Below are positions 1-7,658 of a stretch of DNA of 59,802 bases, in pieces; within the stretch, counting starts at the first letter, position 1; every line of letters starts with the position of its first letter. Below the pieces are notes generated by a model. It saw nothing but the letters and a program-made list of their open reading frames with translations. It was not told where the DNA came from and ran no database searches. This DNA comes from Candidatus Cloacimonadota bacterium (lineage in GTDB: Bacteria > Cloacimonadota > Cloacimonadia > Cloacimonadales > Cloacimonadaceae). Location of the stretch: positions 1 through 59,802 of the forward strand of contig JAJBAW010000011.1 of NCBI GenBank assembly GCA_020532545.1, given 5' to 3'. The position numbers were made by a program, and so were the translations under genes.

Positions 1-117
1 AAAGATGTTCTTGTATGTTCAAAATGTGGTTATTGTGCCGAATGCAGTGAAACCAAGCATGTAGATTGCGATAAATCAGAAAAGCCCCTGGTTCAACCTC
101 CCATCTATGTTGGGTAA
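1..117 (+). CDS. C-terminal end of a Cys-rich protein (partial)
   Basis: The window opens inside a reading frame that runs from base 1 to a TAA at 115-117, giving 38 residues. It holds a tight cysteine cluster, CSKCGYCAEC, followed by another Cys about ten residues later; this spacing suits a small zinc ribbon or an Fe-S binding tail. The start and most of the protein lie outside the window, so function cannot be assigned. The frame converges with the minus-strand regulator that ends at 188. It could be a chance open frame, but the CxxCxxCxxC spacing argues for a real protein end. Confidence 0.45.
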   Translation, partial: KDVLVCSKCGYCAECSETKHVDCDKSEKPLVQPPIYVG

Positions 118-140
118 TTCCTGATCAGCAGTTCAATCTC

Positions 141-160
141 TGTCTGGAACGCACCAGACA
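141..160. terminator. Hairpin between convergent genes
   Basis: TGTCTGG at 141-147 pairs exactly with CCAGACA at 154-160 around a 6-nt loop. It lies in the 70-bp gap between two convergent genes, where a shared terminator would be expected, but there is no clear T-tract on either side, so the role is inferred from position only. Confidence 0.3.
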
Positions 161-187
161 CAGGGTACTGCGTCTCGACTTCTTCAA

Positions 188-469
188 TTATGCAGCCATC
201 GTAAAGCTGTCTTTGCGGCTCTTGATAATCATCTCTCTGGCCTCGGGGGCTACAAATACCCCGATTCCACGCTTCTGATACAGCACGCCCTCTTCTACCA
301 GAGCAGTGATTGCCTTGCCTGCCGTGAGGGGATTGATCCGGTATTCCGCAGCCAGTACGCGCAAGGATTTCAGTTGTTCATCCTCTTTCAGCGCCCGTGC
401 CAGAATCTGCTCTTCGATCTGCTGCCTGAGTTGCAGATAGATGGGCATGTCATCTTTGAATGTATTCAT
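188..469 (-). CDS. Small GntR-family (YtrA-like) transcriptional regulator
   Basis: A 93-residue protein that is almost entirely a GntR winged helix-turn-helix. The N-terminus reads DMPIYLQLRQQIEEQI, then comes a recognition-helix region (YRINPLTAGKAITALVEEGV) and a wing RGIGVFV, the order seen in GntR/YtrA DNA-binding domains. Only about 20 residues follow the wing, so there is no effector domain; YtrA-type regulators are also short and usually control an adjacent ABC transporter. No such transporter is next to it here; downstream is the Cys-rich frame ending at 117 in the opposite direction. A TTGACA box lies upstream on the minus strand. A cytoplasmic DNA-binding role is confident; the target is unknown. 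Confidence 0.85.
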   Translation of the reverse strand: MNTFKDDMPIYLQLRQQIEEQILARALKEDEQLKSLRVLAAEYRINPLTAGKAITALVEEGVLYQKRGIGVFVAPEAREMIIKSRKDSFTMAA

Positions 470-520
470 TGCAACCTCTGTCGTATTATTTCACCCGGGC
501 TGTCATGGTGATGTACCCAA

Positions 521-547
521 GTAATACAGTAGTCCGGTTCTTGTCAA
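521..547 (-). promoter_or_regulatory. Possible promoter of the GntR gene
   Basis: Read on the minus strand there is a perfect TTGACA (plus-strand 547 to 542) and, 15 bases on, TATTAC (526 to 521). The spacer is shorter than the preferred 17 bases. It sits about 50 bases upstream of the regulator's start. GntR regulators often bind near their own promoter, but no clear operator palindrome was found. Confidence 0.3.
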
Positions 548-606
548 GAACTTTCTTGGTTTATTTTGATGGTGGAGGCGTAAATGATTTTAAGGTAGGG
601 GTATAG

Positions 607-714
607 AGTATCAAGGTTTTTGCAAATCGGAGATGAAATGGACAGCAGATATGATTCTATAAAAAACGTGGGAAACACCGGGCGGTGTTCCAACGTATCG
701 GAAGGCATTCTATG
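607..714. repeat. 108-bp direct repeat, copy 1
   Basis: Aligns without gaps to 1860-1967 with about 10 differences in 108 bases. The two copies are in the same orientation and bracket the minus-strand HExxH gene 719-1690. In one frame this copy encodes peptide like FLQIGDEMDSRYDSIKNV and then stops at a TGA (713-715), while in copy 2 the same frame stays open. Upstream of the repeat the frame is interrupted by a stop, so this copy looks like a decayed piece of the sequence at 1813-2004. Confidence 0.85.
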
Positions 715-718
715 ACTT

Positions 719-1690
719 TTACTTCTTGTATTGATCTATAGCAGTAAGGTACATACTTTCAGCGTTATCTGCAAGTGAGTCGTCGATATTGTTGTAGATG
801 CTTTCAAAAACGGAATCTTCGTAATAGTCCTCTCCAAGTTTATATTGGTATTTATTAGAGAGAATCTTGAGGTTGATGTGCTTTGCCAGATTCTCGAAAG
901 CAATATAAGGGATACGAAGATTCTCTTCTGATATCTGGACTTTATCTATAGTGTGCGGTTTGAGGATGTGAGTACCAATTTCGTGCGAAATAAAATGGTC
1001 AAAGAAATACTTTGGGCAATGTTCAGTAATTGCAGGGAAGATATTTACACCGTAATGCAATGAATTAGCTCTTGGCCCGAACTGCAGAGATGGGACAATA
1101 AGCAACTGGTATTGTTCGGATAACAGTTCAAAACCGGTAGCGAATTCCCACTTACCTATAATGTCGTTCTCAGCAAAAATCTCGTTTATGTAATCTCGTG
1201 TTCTTTCGATAATCGCTTTGTCCTTATCCCAGTTCAGTTGCAGGTATCTGCGATAATTTGCTTTGTAAATAGTGCTTAGGTGCTTTATTCTGATTAGCTT
1301 TTCTTCTTGATCTAAGGAATTGATGTTTGATAAAAAGTAGGGATTGAACTCCCTCAGGCGACTAATGTGATCGCCATATCTTTCGAACAGCGGGCTTGTA
1401 TCCATTACTTCATGGCAATGTTCCAAACAGGAAAAATACTCTGTTAGACCTTCACTATTTTCACGAAAAGCATACGCTGGAAGAAAGTAAAACAGTTCTA
1501 CTAAGGAGCCACCAGAACCGTCTCCAAAACTCAAGTCATCTGAACAAGCTTGAATATAGCTTCGATCTGCATCAGACAGAAAACCGTGCATGAGTTCTTT
1601 ATCTTCAATTTCCCAATTTATGCCACAATAAGCTTGAATATAGGTTAAGTAGTTGACTACAGGGTTTGCAATGGGTACAACTTTTTTCAT
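719..1690 (-). CDS. HExxH putative metalloprotease (DUF4932-like?)
   Basis: 323 residues, no signal peptide or membrane segment seen. Near the C-terminal third is SHEIGTHILKP: His236, Glu237 and His240 form an HExxH zinc motif, preceded by strand-like residues (YQLLIVPSLQF). The layout around the motif, HExxHhhxP, matches the downstream DUF4932-type protein (WHEFSHHVINP), so the two may be distant relatives; that is my inference. A Glu in the helix AFENLAKHIN about 25 residues on could be a third zinc ligand. Start choice: AGAGGA lies 9 bases before the ATG. The gene is reversed relative to its flanks and is enclosed by a 108-bp direct repeat, which suggests insertion or duplication. Substrate unknown. 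Confidence 0.6.
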   Translation of the reverse strand: MKKVVPIANPVVNYLTYIQAYCGINWEIEDKELMHGFLSDADRSYIQACSDDLSFGDGSGGSLVELFYFLPAYAFRENSEGLTEYFSCLEHCHEVMDTSPLFERYGDHISRLREFNPYFLSNINSLDQEEKLIRIKHLSTIYKANYRRYLQLNWDKDKAIIERTRDYINEIFAENDIIGKWEFATGFELLSEQYQLLIVPSLQFGPRANSLHYGVNIFPAITEHCPKYFFDHFISHEIGTHILKPHTIDKVQISEENLRIPYIAFENLAKHINLKILSNKYQYKLGEDYYEDSVFESIYNNIDDSLADNAESMYLTAIDQYKK

Positions 1691-1812
1691 CTATACACAT
1701 CCTCTTTTTCAGATTTACAACGAATCTACAATGTGTGAATCTTGATAAAACTGTCAATAATTATTTATTACGGCTTGTATATTATTGTACAAAAAGGACT
1801 TGAAAGCTGCAA

Positions 1813-2004
1813 ATGGCTATTTTAGGCATACCTGTGATTACCGTTTATGGTGAGACTCCAGTATCAACCTTTTTGCAAATCGGAGATGAAATGGACAGCA
1901 GATATGATTCTATAAAAAACGTGGAAAACTCCGGGTGGCGCTCCCATGTATCGGAGGGCATTCTATGTAGGGTCTGTAGGCAGACAGCGCTGTTGTCCAA
2001 GTGA
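1813..2004 (+). CDS. Short hypothetical ORF containing repeat copy 2
   Basis: 63 codons from ATG 1813; AAAGGA lies about 14 bases upstream, rather far for a ribosome site. Residues 17-52 are encoded by the 108-bp repeat whose other copy is at 607-714. No domain is recognised. The repeat conserves the reading frame better than chance (for example GDEMDSRYDSIKN is identical in both copies), hinting that this was once protein-coding. It may be the remaining piece of a larger, broken gene rather than a functional small protein. Confidence 0.3.
   Translation: MAILGIPVITVYGETPVSTFLQIGDEMDSRYDSIKNVENSGWRSHVSEGILCRVCRQTALLSK
1860..1967. repeat. 108-bp direct repeat, copy 2
   Basis: Second copy of the sequence at 607-714, same orientation, same length, about 91% identical by eye. 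It lies inside the ORF 1813-2004. The distance between copy starts is 1253 bp and the only gene between them is the reversed HExxH gene. Confidence 0.85.
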
Positions 2005-2158
2005 TAAAGTTTTACTTACACATAAGGACTCCAGAATGCGATGTCATTGTGGATGAAACCCGTATTGATATTGCAAGCGAACGCTTTTAGGGTTGACAGT
2101 ACTTGGCGCAACAATAATTGTCTTACCTAGAAGTTTTGCGAACAAAGAGGAATTGATA

Positions 2159-3106
2159 ATGCGCATCAGCATGGACAAGCGTCTCGAGTTACTCTTTACT
2201 GTCATGTATTTGTCTGAATATGAAGACCCAAGTTTTTGCGTGGATTGTGAAGACGTTTTCGTTCAGATGATCAGGGGTAAGTTTAACCAGTTTTCCGCCC
2301 ACCGAGCCGTTAGGGATTTTCCGAAAGTATGGAAAACAGGCATCGACTGCGCATCTTTACCTTACTACGCGCTGGCGTTAACCAGAAACATCACCTTTAA
2401 TCCAGCGATCCATGCTGCACGTTTGCACGATGACGTAAGCTCCAGAGAAGATTTGAGCGTTTTTACTGCGAGCCTGCGGAGCTTTTATCTGGAGAGTGGT
2501 TTTGATAAACACTTCAACCTGCTCAGATCGCAACACGGCCAATACCTGTCTAAATTGAACGCCATAATCAAGCGCAAACCTCTTCAGCAGGTACTGGAAG
2601 CATATCTGGGGCAAAAATTCCCGTTGACTGGAGTGGTGTTGTCCACTTATTTGAAACCATTCCTATCTGTAACGCTTACAAGAGCAGTTGGAGAGAAAGT
2701 CTACTGCATCTGCAGTCGGCGGGGCTTGGAAATCGCCGACCAGAACGGCAACCTTGAACGTATCTTGCTTTCAGCAATCTGGCACGAGTTTTCGCATCAT
2801 GTGATCAATCCTCTGACCGATGGTCTGTTTGATCATCCTGACACCTTGAACGATCAACAAGCAGAATGGTGCTGTTCTTTGAATGAAAGCATCATCTGGG
2901 CGATAAACATCAGACTGCTGATCAAAGAAAGTATCATATCCAGCCAAGACATTGGCTGGATGGTTAAGAACGCGGCTAGGAATAGAGCGCCCCATACCGG
3001 GATAATGCATGAACTGCTTTGTACTTATGAACAGAATAGGGATATTTATCCTACTATGGCAGATTTTCACCACGTGTTGGCGAAGTCGGCAGGTTCACCA
3101 CCATAG
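2159..3106 (+). CDS. DUF4932-type putative zinc metalloprotease
   Basis: 315 residues from ATG 2159, chosen because AGAGG sits 8 bases upstream and the protein then begins MRISMDKRLELLFTVMYLSEY, the usual opening of DUF4932 proteins; an upstream TTG at 2093 would add 22 residues without a ribosome site. The central segment carries IWHEFSHHVINP, with His209, Glu210 and His213 forming HExxH. There is no signal peptide, so it is probably cytoplasmic or exported by an unknown route. DUF4932 is known only as a family with this motif; the reaction is not established. It is the second HExxH gene in this accessory region and is followed by repeats. Confidence 0.7.
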   Translation: MRISMDKRLELLFTVMYLSEYEDPSFCVDCEDVFVQMIRGKFNQFSAHRAVRDFPKVWKTGIDCASLPYYALALTRNITFNPAIHAARLHDDVSSREDLSVFTASLRSFYLESGFDKHFNLLRSQHGQYLSKLNAIIKRKPLQQVLEAYLGQKFPLTGVVLSTYLKPFLSVTLTRAVGEKVYCICSRRGLEIADQNGNLERILLSAIWHEFSHHVINPLTDGLFDHPDTLNDQQAEWCCSLNESIIWAINIRLLIKESIISSQDIGWMVKNAARNRAPHTGIMHELLCTYEQNRDIYPTMADFHHVLAKSAGSPP

Positions 3107-3240
3107 TATAGCCCCCCTCAAACTGGATCTCGCACCAATCCACCTTATCATATTGTTCAGAAGGGACTTGACCACGGTTGCCACTGGTTCTGTGTTGGAG
3201 CCCTTAATCAACAGTCGGGTAATTTAAGAAGGAGATCAAG

Positions 3241-3474
3241 ATGAACAAGCAAAACAAGAAAGGACGATGTATCATCAGTAAAACATATAGTAAGCGAGGG
3301 ATTTATGTCGTCTCTTTCAAAGCAGAATTGAGAGAACCGAAACAAGATCGAGACTGCCAAGATACTCTTTCCGGAGAACCAAGATACACCTACCCTGATC
3401 ATTCAGTTCCTTACCTACAAGCAAATACCATAAAGAGTCCTGTAGGGACGAAATTTCAGATAGAAACCCAATAA
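3241..3474 (+). CDS. Small hypothetical ORF running into repeats
   Basis: 77 codons with an excellent ribosome site (AAGAAGGAG about 6 bases before ATG 3241), which suggests a genuine start. The first about 45 residues are basic and strand-like (GRCIISKTYSKRGIYVVSF). The last about 25 codons are read through the hairpin repeat that starts at 3435, so the natural C-terminus has probably been replaced by repeat sequence. No homology recognised; a truncated gene is likely. Confidence 0.35.
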   Translation: MNKQNKKGRCIISKTYSKRGIYVVSFKAELREPKQDRDCQDTLSGEPRYTYPDHSVPYLQANTIKSPVGTKFQIETQ

Positions 3475-3677
3475 CAACATACCCTAGAGAGTGCCGTGGG
3501 CACGGCATTTCAGATAGCATTTACGGCAGGCTTATAATGCCGAAATCTATAGGGCATTATTCCGATAACATCTGTGGTTCTCATGAAGCAATTCTTGTTA
3601 ACCAATATACCGTCCCCACGGGACTCAGGGTGTATTCTGCTGTCTTGGCTATCTAAAATAACGTCCCTCTGGGACTT
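3435..3677. repeat. Composite hairpin-repeat element (family C)
   Basis: Two forward copies of a 29-bp unit (3435-3463 and 3489-3517; pattern GAGTNCC-loop-GGNAC then ATTTCAGATAG) start exactly 54 bp apart. After about 90 bp of other sequence come two reverse copies: a core at 3611-3626 (CGTCCCCACGGGACTC) and a full one at 3650-3677 (TATCTAAAATAACGTCCC...). Each unit folds as a short hairpin (GTCC/GGAC, GTGCC/GGCAC, GTCCC/GGGAC). The same forward-forward-spacer-reverse-reverse plan recurs at 50933-51161. It lies between the convergent small ORF and glgP and may also act as a transcription stop. Confidence 0.8.
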
Positions 3678-3683
3678 GACTGC

Positions 3684-6134
3684 CTATATCCCCTTCAGAT
3701 TCCACACCTTTCTGGCGTAATTCTTCACAACCTCATCGGCAGAAAAAGGCCCCATGCCGGAGATATTGGCCACGCTCATCTGATTCCAGTGCTGGGGTTT
3801 GCGATAAGCCAGCTCCACATCGTGCATCGCCCGGATATAATCCGGTAGATCCTTGACCAGGCAATATTCATCGCCTTGATTGACCAAGAGATTCACCAGG
3901 GTCTGAAACTGCTGTGGATCCAGCGGGGTCAGCTCTCCAGAGTAGATGAAATCCATGATTCTGGAGAGTCTGGGATCGGCCTGGGCCAGGGTATAGGGAT
4001 CGTATCCAGATGCTTTCAGCTCTTTCACTTCATCTGTCTTCATGCCAAAAAGGAAGAAGTTTTCGGCACCCACGGCTTCTCTGATCTCGACATTGGCGCC
4101 ATCCAGAGTTCCCACTGTGAGTGCACCATTGAGGGTGAACTTCATATTTCCGGTGCCGCTGGCTTCGGTGCCGGCCAGGGAAATCTGCTGTGAGAGCTCT
4201 GCTGCGGGCATAATCTCTTGAGCCAGGGTCACGCTGTAATTTGGCAGGAAATTCAGGCTGAGCACTGCAGAAAGCTGAGGATCTTGCTTGATATATTCTC
4301 CCAGACGGCAGATGAAGCTGATGATGAGCTTGGCCACTTTGTAGCCAGGGGCAGCCTTGCCGGCAAAGAAGAAGCTGTGCGGATGCACCTTTTTACCCTC
4401 GCGAATTTCAAAGATCAGATGGATGATGTGCAGGGCATTGAGGAGCTGCCGTTTGTACTCGTGCAAGCGTTTGGCCTGAAAATCGAAGATGCTCCCGGGA
4501 TTCAGCTCTATTTGCAGGCTTTTCTGGCAATACAGGGCAAAATCCTCTTTGTTGTGCAGCTTCACTTCGGCCAGATCCTCCAGGAAGGTCTGATCCATCT
4601 GCAATTTGCGCAGTTTCGAGAGCTTCAGCAGGTCTTTTCTCCAGGCTTTGCCGATCGCTTTGTCGATCAGGGTGGAAAGCCGGGGATTACTTAGCATCAG
4701 CCATCTTCTGGGGGTGATGCCATTCGTGATGGCCAGAAACTTCTCGGGCGCAAGCTTGTAAAAATCATGAAATACCCGGTCTTTTAAAATCTCGGTATGT
4801 AGCTCAGACACGCCATTTACATGGCTGGAACCCACAATGGCCAGATGCGCCATACGCACGGACTTCACGGGCTCTTCTTCTATGATAGACAAGCGTCCCA
4901 AAGTAGCAGAATCCAAGCTGAGAGAAGACAAAAAGCGTTTATTGATCTCATAGATGATTTCCAGATGGCGGGGCAGGACTTTCTGCATCTGCTCCACCGT
5001 CCACTTTTCCAGAGCTTCGGGCAAGATGGTGTGATTCGTATAGTTACAGGTCTTTTGGGTGATCTCCCAAGCGGTTTCCCAAGGCAGATTCTGCTTGTCC
5101 ACCAGCACCCGCATCAATTCAGCCACCGTGATGGCGGGATGGGTGTCGTTCATCTGAATCACGGCAAAATCCGGCAGGCGGCGATAGTCCTTGGATTTCT
5201 TCAAGAAACGCCGCAGGATGTCACTGAGCGTGGCAGAAACGCAGAAGTATTCCTGTTTGAGCCGCAATTCTTTGCCCTGCATGTTGTTGTCGTTCGGATA
5301 CAGGACTTTGGAGATGATCTCAGAACTGTTTTTGTCTGCCACAGCCTGCACGTATTCACCTTCGTTGAAGTAACAGAGGTCAAAATCGCGGGAAGATTTT
5401 GCGCTAAAGAGGCGCAGGGTATTCACATAGTTATTGTGATAACCGGGAATCAGGTAATCGTAAGCCATGGCCATCACAGATTCCGCTGCCGTCCATTTGC
5501 GATAGAGAGAGCCGTCCGCACGCACGGCAGAATCTACGCTGCCGCCAAAAAGCACGGGGTACATTCTTTGGGGATAAGGCACTTCCCACACGGAGCCAAA
5601 ACGCAGCCAGTTGTCCGGCGTCTCCACCTGCTGGCAGTCCTTGATGTGCTGAAAGAAGATGCCGTATTCATAGCGGATGCCATAGCCATAGACCGGGATT
5701 TCGAGGCTGGACATGGAGTCCAGAAAACAGGCTGCGAGCCGTCCCAAACCGCCATTGCCAAGGCCGGCGTCCCATTCCAGATCGTTCATAAAAGACAGAT
5801 CGTAACCCATGTCTTGCAAGGCTTTTCGGGCCTGACTTTCCACGTCAAGATTCAGGATGGCATTGTTCAAGCTGCGACCGATGAGAAATTCCAGCGAGAG
5901 ATAATAGACGCGTTTGCGGTTCAAAGCATATTCCGAGGTCTGGGTCTTCAGCCAATTATCCAGCAGGATTTCCTTGATTACCGTGGCAAAGCTAAGATAG
6001 CTATCGATGGCGCTGGCGGAATGCCGGTCCTTGCCACGGTCAAATTTGAGATGATGTATAAAACGTTTTATAATGTCTTCGACAGTGTTCTCCAAACGAG
6101 CTGAATCCAGCATATCGGCCAGAACTTTCTTCAT
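3684..6134 (-). CDS. glgP: Glycogen/alpha-glucan phosphorylase
   Basis: 816 residues, the full length of bacterial GlgP/MalP. It releases glucose 1-phosphate from glycogen or maltodextrin in the cytoplasm. Visible signatures: GNGGLGRLAACFLDS in the N-terminal third, and the pyridoxal phosphate site EASGTGNMKFTLNGALTVGT with the Schiff-base lysine at about residue 665. The start is supported by AGGAGG 6 bases before the ATG. It stands alone between two repeat-filled gaps with no other glycogen gene beside it. The large open frame on the opposite strand (4821-6104) is a codon-bias shadow of this gene. Confidence 0.97.
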   Translation of the reverse strand: MKKVLADMLDSARLENTVEDIIKRFIHHLKFDRGKDRHSASAIDSYLSFATVIKEILLDNWLKTQTSEYALNRKRVYYLSLEFLIGRSLNNAILNLDVESQARKALQDMGYDLSFMNDLEWDAGLGNGGLGRLAACFLDSMSSLEIPVYGYGIRYEYGIFFQHIKDCQQVETPDNWLRFGSVWEVPYPQRMYPVLFGGSVDSAVRADGSLYRKWTAAESVMAMAYDYLIPGYHNNYVNTLRLFSAKSSRDFDLCYFNEGEYVQAVADKNSSEIISKVLYPNDNNMQGKELRLKQEYFCVSATLSDILRRFLKKSKDYRRLPDFAVIQMNDTHPAITVAELMRVLVDKQNLPWETAWEITQKTCNYTNHTILPEALEKWTVEQMQKVLPRHLEIIYEINKRFLSSLSLDSATLGRLSIIEEEPVKSVRMAHLAIVGSSHVNGVSELHTEILKDRVFHDFYKLAPEKFLAITNGITPRRWLMLSNPRLSTLIDKAIGKAWRKDLLKLSKLRKLQMDQTFLEDLAEVKLHNKEDFALYCQKSLQIELNPGSIFDFQAKRLHEYKRQLLNALHIIHLIFEIREGKKVHPHSFFFAGKAAPGYKVAKLIISFICRLGEYIKQDPQLSAVLSLNFLPNYSVTLAQEIMPAAELSQQISLAGTEASGTGNMKFTLNGALTVGTLDGANVEIREAVGAENFFLFGMKTDEVKELKASGYDPYTLAQADPRLSRIMDFIYSGELTPLDPQQFQTLVNLLVNQGDEYCLVKDLPDYIRAMHDVELAYRKPQHWNQMSVANISGMGPFSADEVVKNYARKVWNLKGI

Positions 6135-6277
6135 CCTTAACCTCCTGATCTAAATAAAAGTTAGTACAAACAATGTAATCCATTCGAGCCTGAAACAAAA
6201 ACAAATAATCCCTGGATAATATCCTCTATATCAGAGGCTTAGTTTTGCCGGAAACTCTGTAGGAAGGACTCTAATAC

Positions 6278-6402
6278 AGGATTGGATGCGTCCCCGCGTC
6301 CAGTAAGACCACAGCCCTTTACAAAAGAAAGTAGTTCTCATTCGACGCGAGACGCGTCCAATCCAACCCAATCTTCTCGATCCGAGACGGATCGAATCCT
6401 GT
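6278..6402. repeat. Cluster of three palindromic repeats (family A)
   Basis: Three related hairpins: GGATGCG-tccc-CGCGTCC style at 6284-6302, GACGCG-aga-CGCGTC around 6343-6357, and TCGATCCG-aga-CGGATCGA at 6377-6395 (8-bp perfect stem). They share the flank CAGGATT/AATCC and the core CG-TCT-CG or its complement, while the stem sequence differs in compensatory fashion. Further copies occur at 15.5, 26.66, 31.4, 36.9-37.8 and 50.85 kb. Confidence 0.75.
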
Positions 6403-6459
6403 ATTCTCTATTTTGAACAGTCTCCTCAGCTTCTTATCTGCCCAATTTAGAGTTTTTGA

Positions 6460-6488
6460 TTGACAGAATATATCTTATCTTTTAGTAT
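6460..6488 (+). promoter_or_regulatory. Promoter of the xseB-ispA operon
   Basis: TTGACA at 6460-6465, a 17-base spacer, then TAGTAT at 6483-6488, about 27 bases before the xseB start. This is a good sigma-70-type match and fits as the promoter for the 8.8-kb run of plus-strand genes that follows. Confidence 0.6.
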
Positions 6489-6514
6489 GCAGCAAAATAA
6501 GATGGGAGACACGC

Positions 6515-6778
6515 ATGAACGAAAAAAAAGTGGAAGAACTCAGCTTTGAAGAGGCTTTAAAGGCCTTGGAAGATACAGTTGATCAGCTTTCGGATAGCTC
6601 CACCACGCTGGAGCAGACCCTGGTCCTGTACAGCGAAGGGGTAAAATATCTGAACCGCTGCCGCGCCAAACTGACTGAAGTGGAAGCCAAGATCAAGCTC
6701 ATCAGCGCAGGGCTCCCACCGCAGACAGAAAGCACGCAAGTAAAGCTCTCGCAGGAGGATGATGATGATGGACGTTAA
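6515..6778 (+). CDS. xseB: Exodeoxyribonuclease VII small subunit
   Basis: 87 residues. The core LSFEEALKALEDTVDQLS and the following helix with YSEGVKYLNRCRAKL match the two-helix XseB fold. The protein combines with XseA to degrade single-stranded DNA; xseA is not in this window. First gene of the long operon; a GGGAG motif precedes the start. Its last 14 bases overlap or abut the ispA start region, and its C-terminal Asp-rich tail (QEDDDDGR) is read from the GATGATGATG run that also supplies the ispA start codons. Standard length for the family. Confidence 0.93.
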   Translation: MNEKKVEELSFEEALKALEDTVDQLSDSSTTLEQTLVLYSEGVKYLNRCRAKLTEVEAKIKLISAGLPPQTESTQVKLSQEDDDDGR

Positions 6779-7658
6779 TGTATTGATCAAAAAGGATATG
6801 AAAGAAAAGCAGGAATTGGTAAATATAGCCTTAGATCGCTTTTTACCCCGCAAGGACGAGTATCCCAAGGATATACACAAAGCCCTGCGTTACAGCACCT
6901 TCGCCGGTGGCAAACGCCTGCGCCCCTACCTCACCATTCTGGCCTATCAGCTCTACAAAGACAAGGCCGAGATGATCACCCCGGTAGCCGCCGCAATCGA
7001 GATGGTGCATACCTTTTCTCTGATTCACGACGACCTGCCGGATATCGATGACGATGAATACCGTCGCGGTAAAAAGTCCTGCCACACCGTATTTGGTGAA
7101 GGCGTGGCACTTTTAGCTGCGGATTCACTGCTGATCTCCGCTTTTGAACTGATCACCCATAGCGAACTGCCGGACCGTCTCAAAGTACAGTTCGTCAATG
7201 AATTGGCGCATGAATCCGGCATCAAAGGGCTGATCGCGGGACAGATGGTGGATATCGAATCCGAAGGCAAGAAAGTGGATAAAAAGACCCTCAGCTTTAT
7301 TCATAATAATAAAACCGCCCGGCTGATCAATCTCAGCCTGCGTTTTGGTGCCCTGGGTGCCAAGGCTCCGGCCAAAGACCTGAAAGTAATCGAGGATTAC
7401 GGCAACAAGATCGGCATGGCCTTTCAGATCATAGACGACCTGCTGGATATCGAAGGCTCCAAAGCCACGCTGGGCAAGACCATCGGCAAAGATGAGATTC
7501 AGGGCAAGGCCACCTTCCCCTCTGTATTCGGCATCGAAGAAAGCCGGCAGATGGCCGCTGATCTCACCGAACAGGCCAAAGCGCGCATCGCCACTTTGGG
7601 CGATAGAAGCATCAAACTGCGCATCCTGGCAGACTATTTACTGAACCGCAAATCATGA
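6765..7658 (+). CDS. ispA: Short-chain polyprenyl diphosphate synthase (FPP/GGPP type)
   Basis: About 297 residues. It condenses IPP with allylic diphosphates. The first aspartate motif HDDLPDIDDDEYRRGKKS and second motif FQIIDDLLDIEG are both intact; GGKRLRPYL near residue 45 is the substrate-binding loop. Four ATG codons follow in series (6759, 6762, 6765, 6768); AGGAGG ends at 6758, so 6765 or 6768 has the right spacing while 6759 would be too close. It overlaps the 3' end of xseB, the same pairing as in many bacteria. Whether C15 or C20 is made cannot be read off with certainty. Confidence 0.93.
   Translation: MMDVNVLIKKDMKEKQELVNIALDRFLPRKDEYPKDIHKALRYSTFAGGKRLRPYLTILAYQLYKDKAEMITPVAAAIEMVHTFSLIHDDLPDIDDDEYRRGKKSCHTVFGEGVALLAADSLLISAFELITHSELPDRLKVQFVNELAHESGIKGLIAGQMVDIESEGKKVDKKTLSFIHNNKTARLINLSLRFGALGAKAPAKDLKVIEDYGNKIGMAFQIIDDLLDIEGSKATLGKTIGKDEIQGKATFPSVFGIEESRQMAADLTEQAKARIATLGDRSIKLRILADYLLNRKS

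Noticed and set aside
3435-3517. CRISPR array
   Set aside because: Repeat units are imperfect, only two forward copies exist, and the linkers resemble each other instead of being unique spacers; no cas genes.
4821-6104. 427-codon plus-strand open frame opposite glgP
   Set aside because: Lies wholly antisense to a full-length, motif-complete phosphorylase; composition is His/Gln-rich as expected from reversed codon bias, and no ribosome site.
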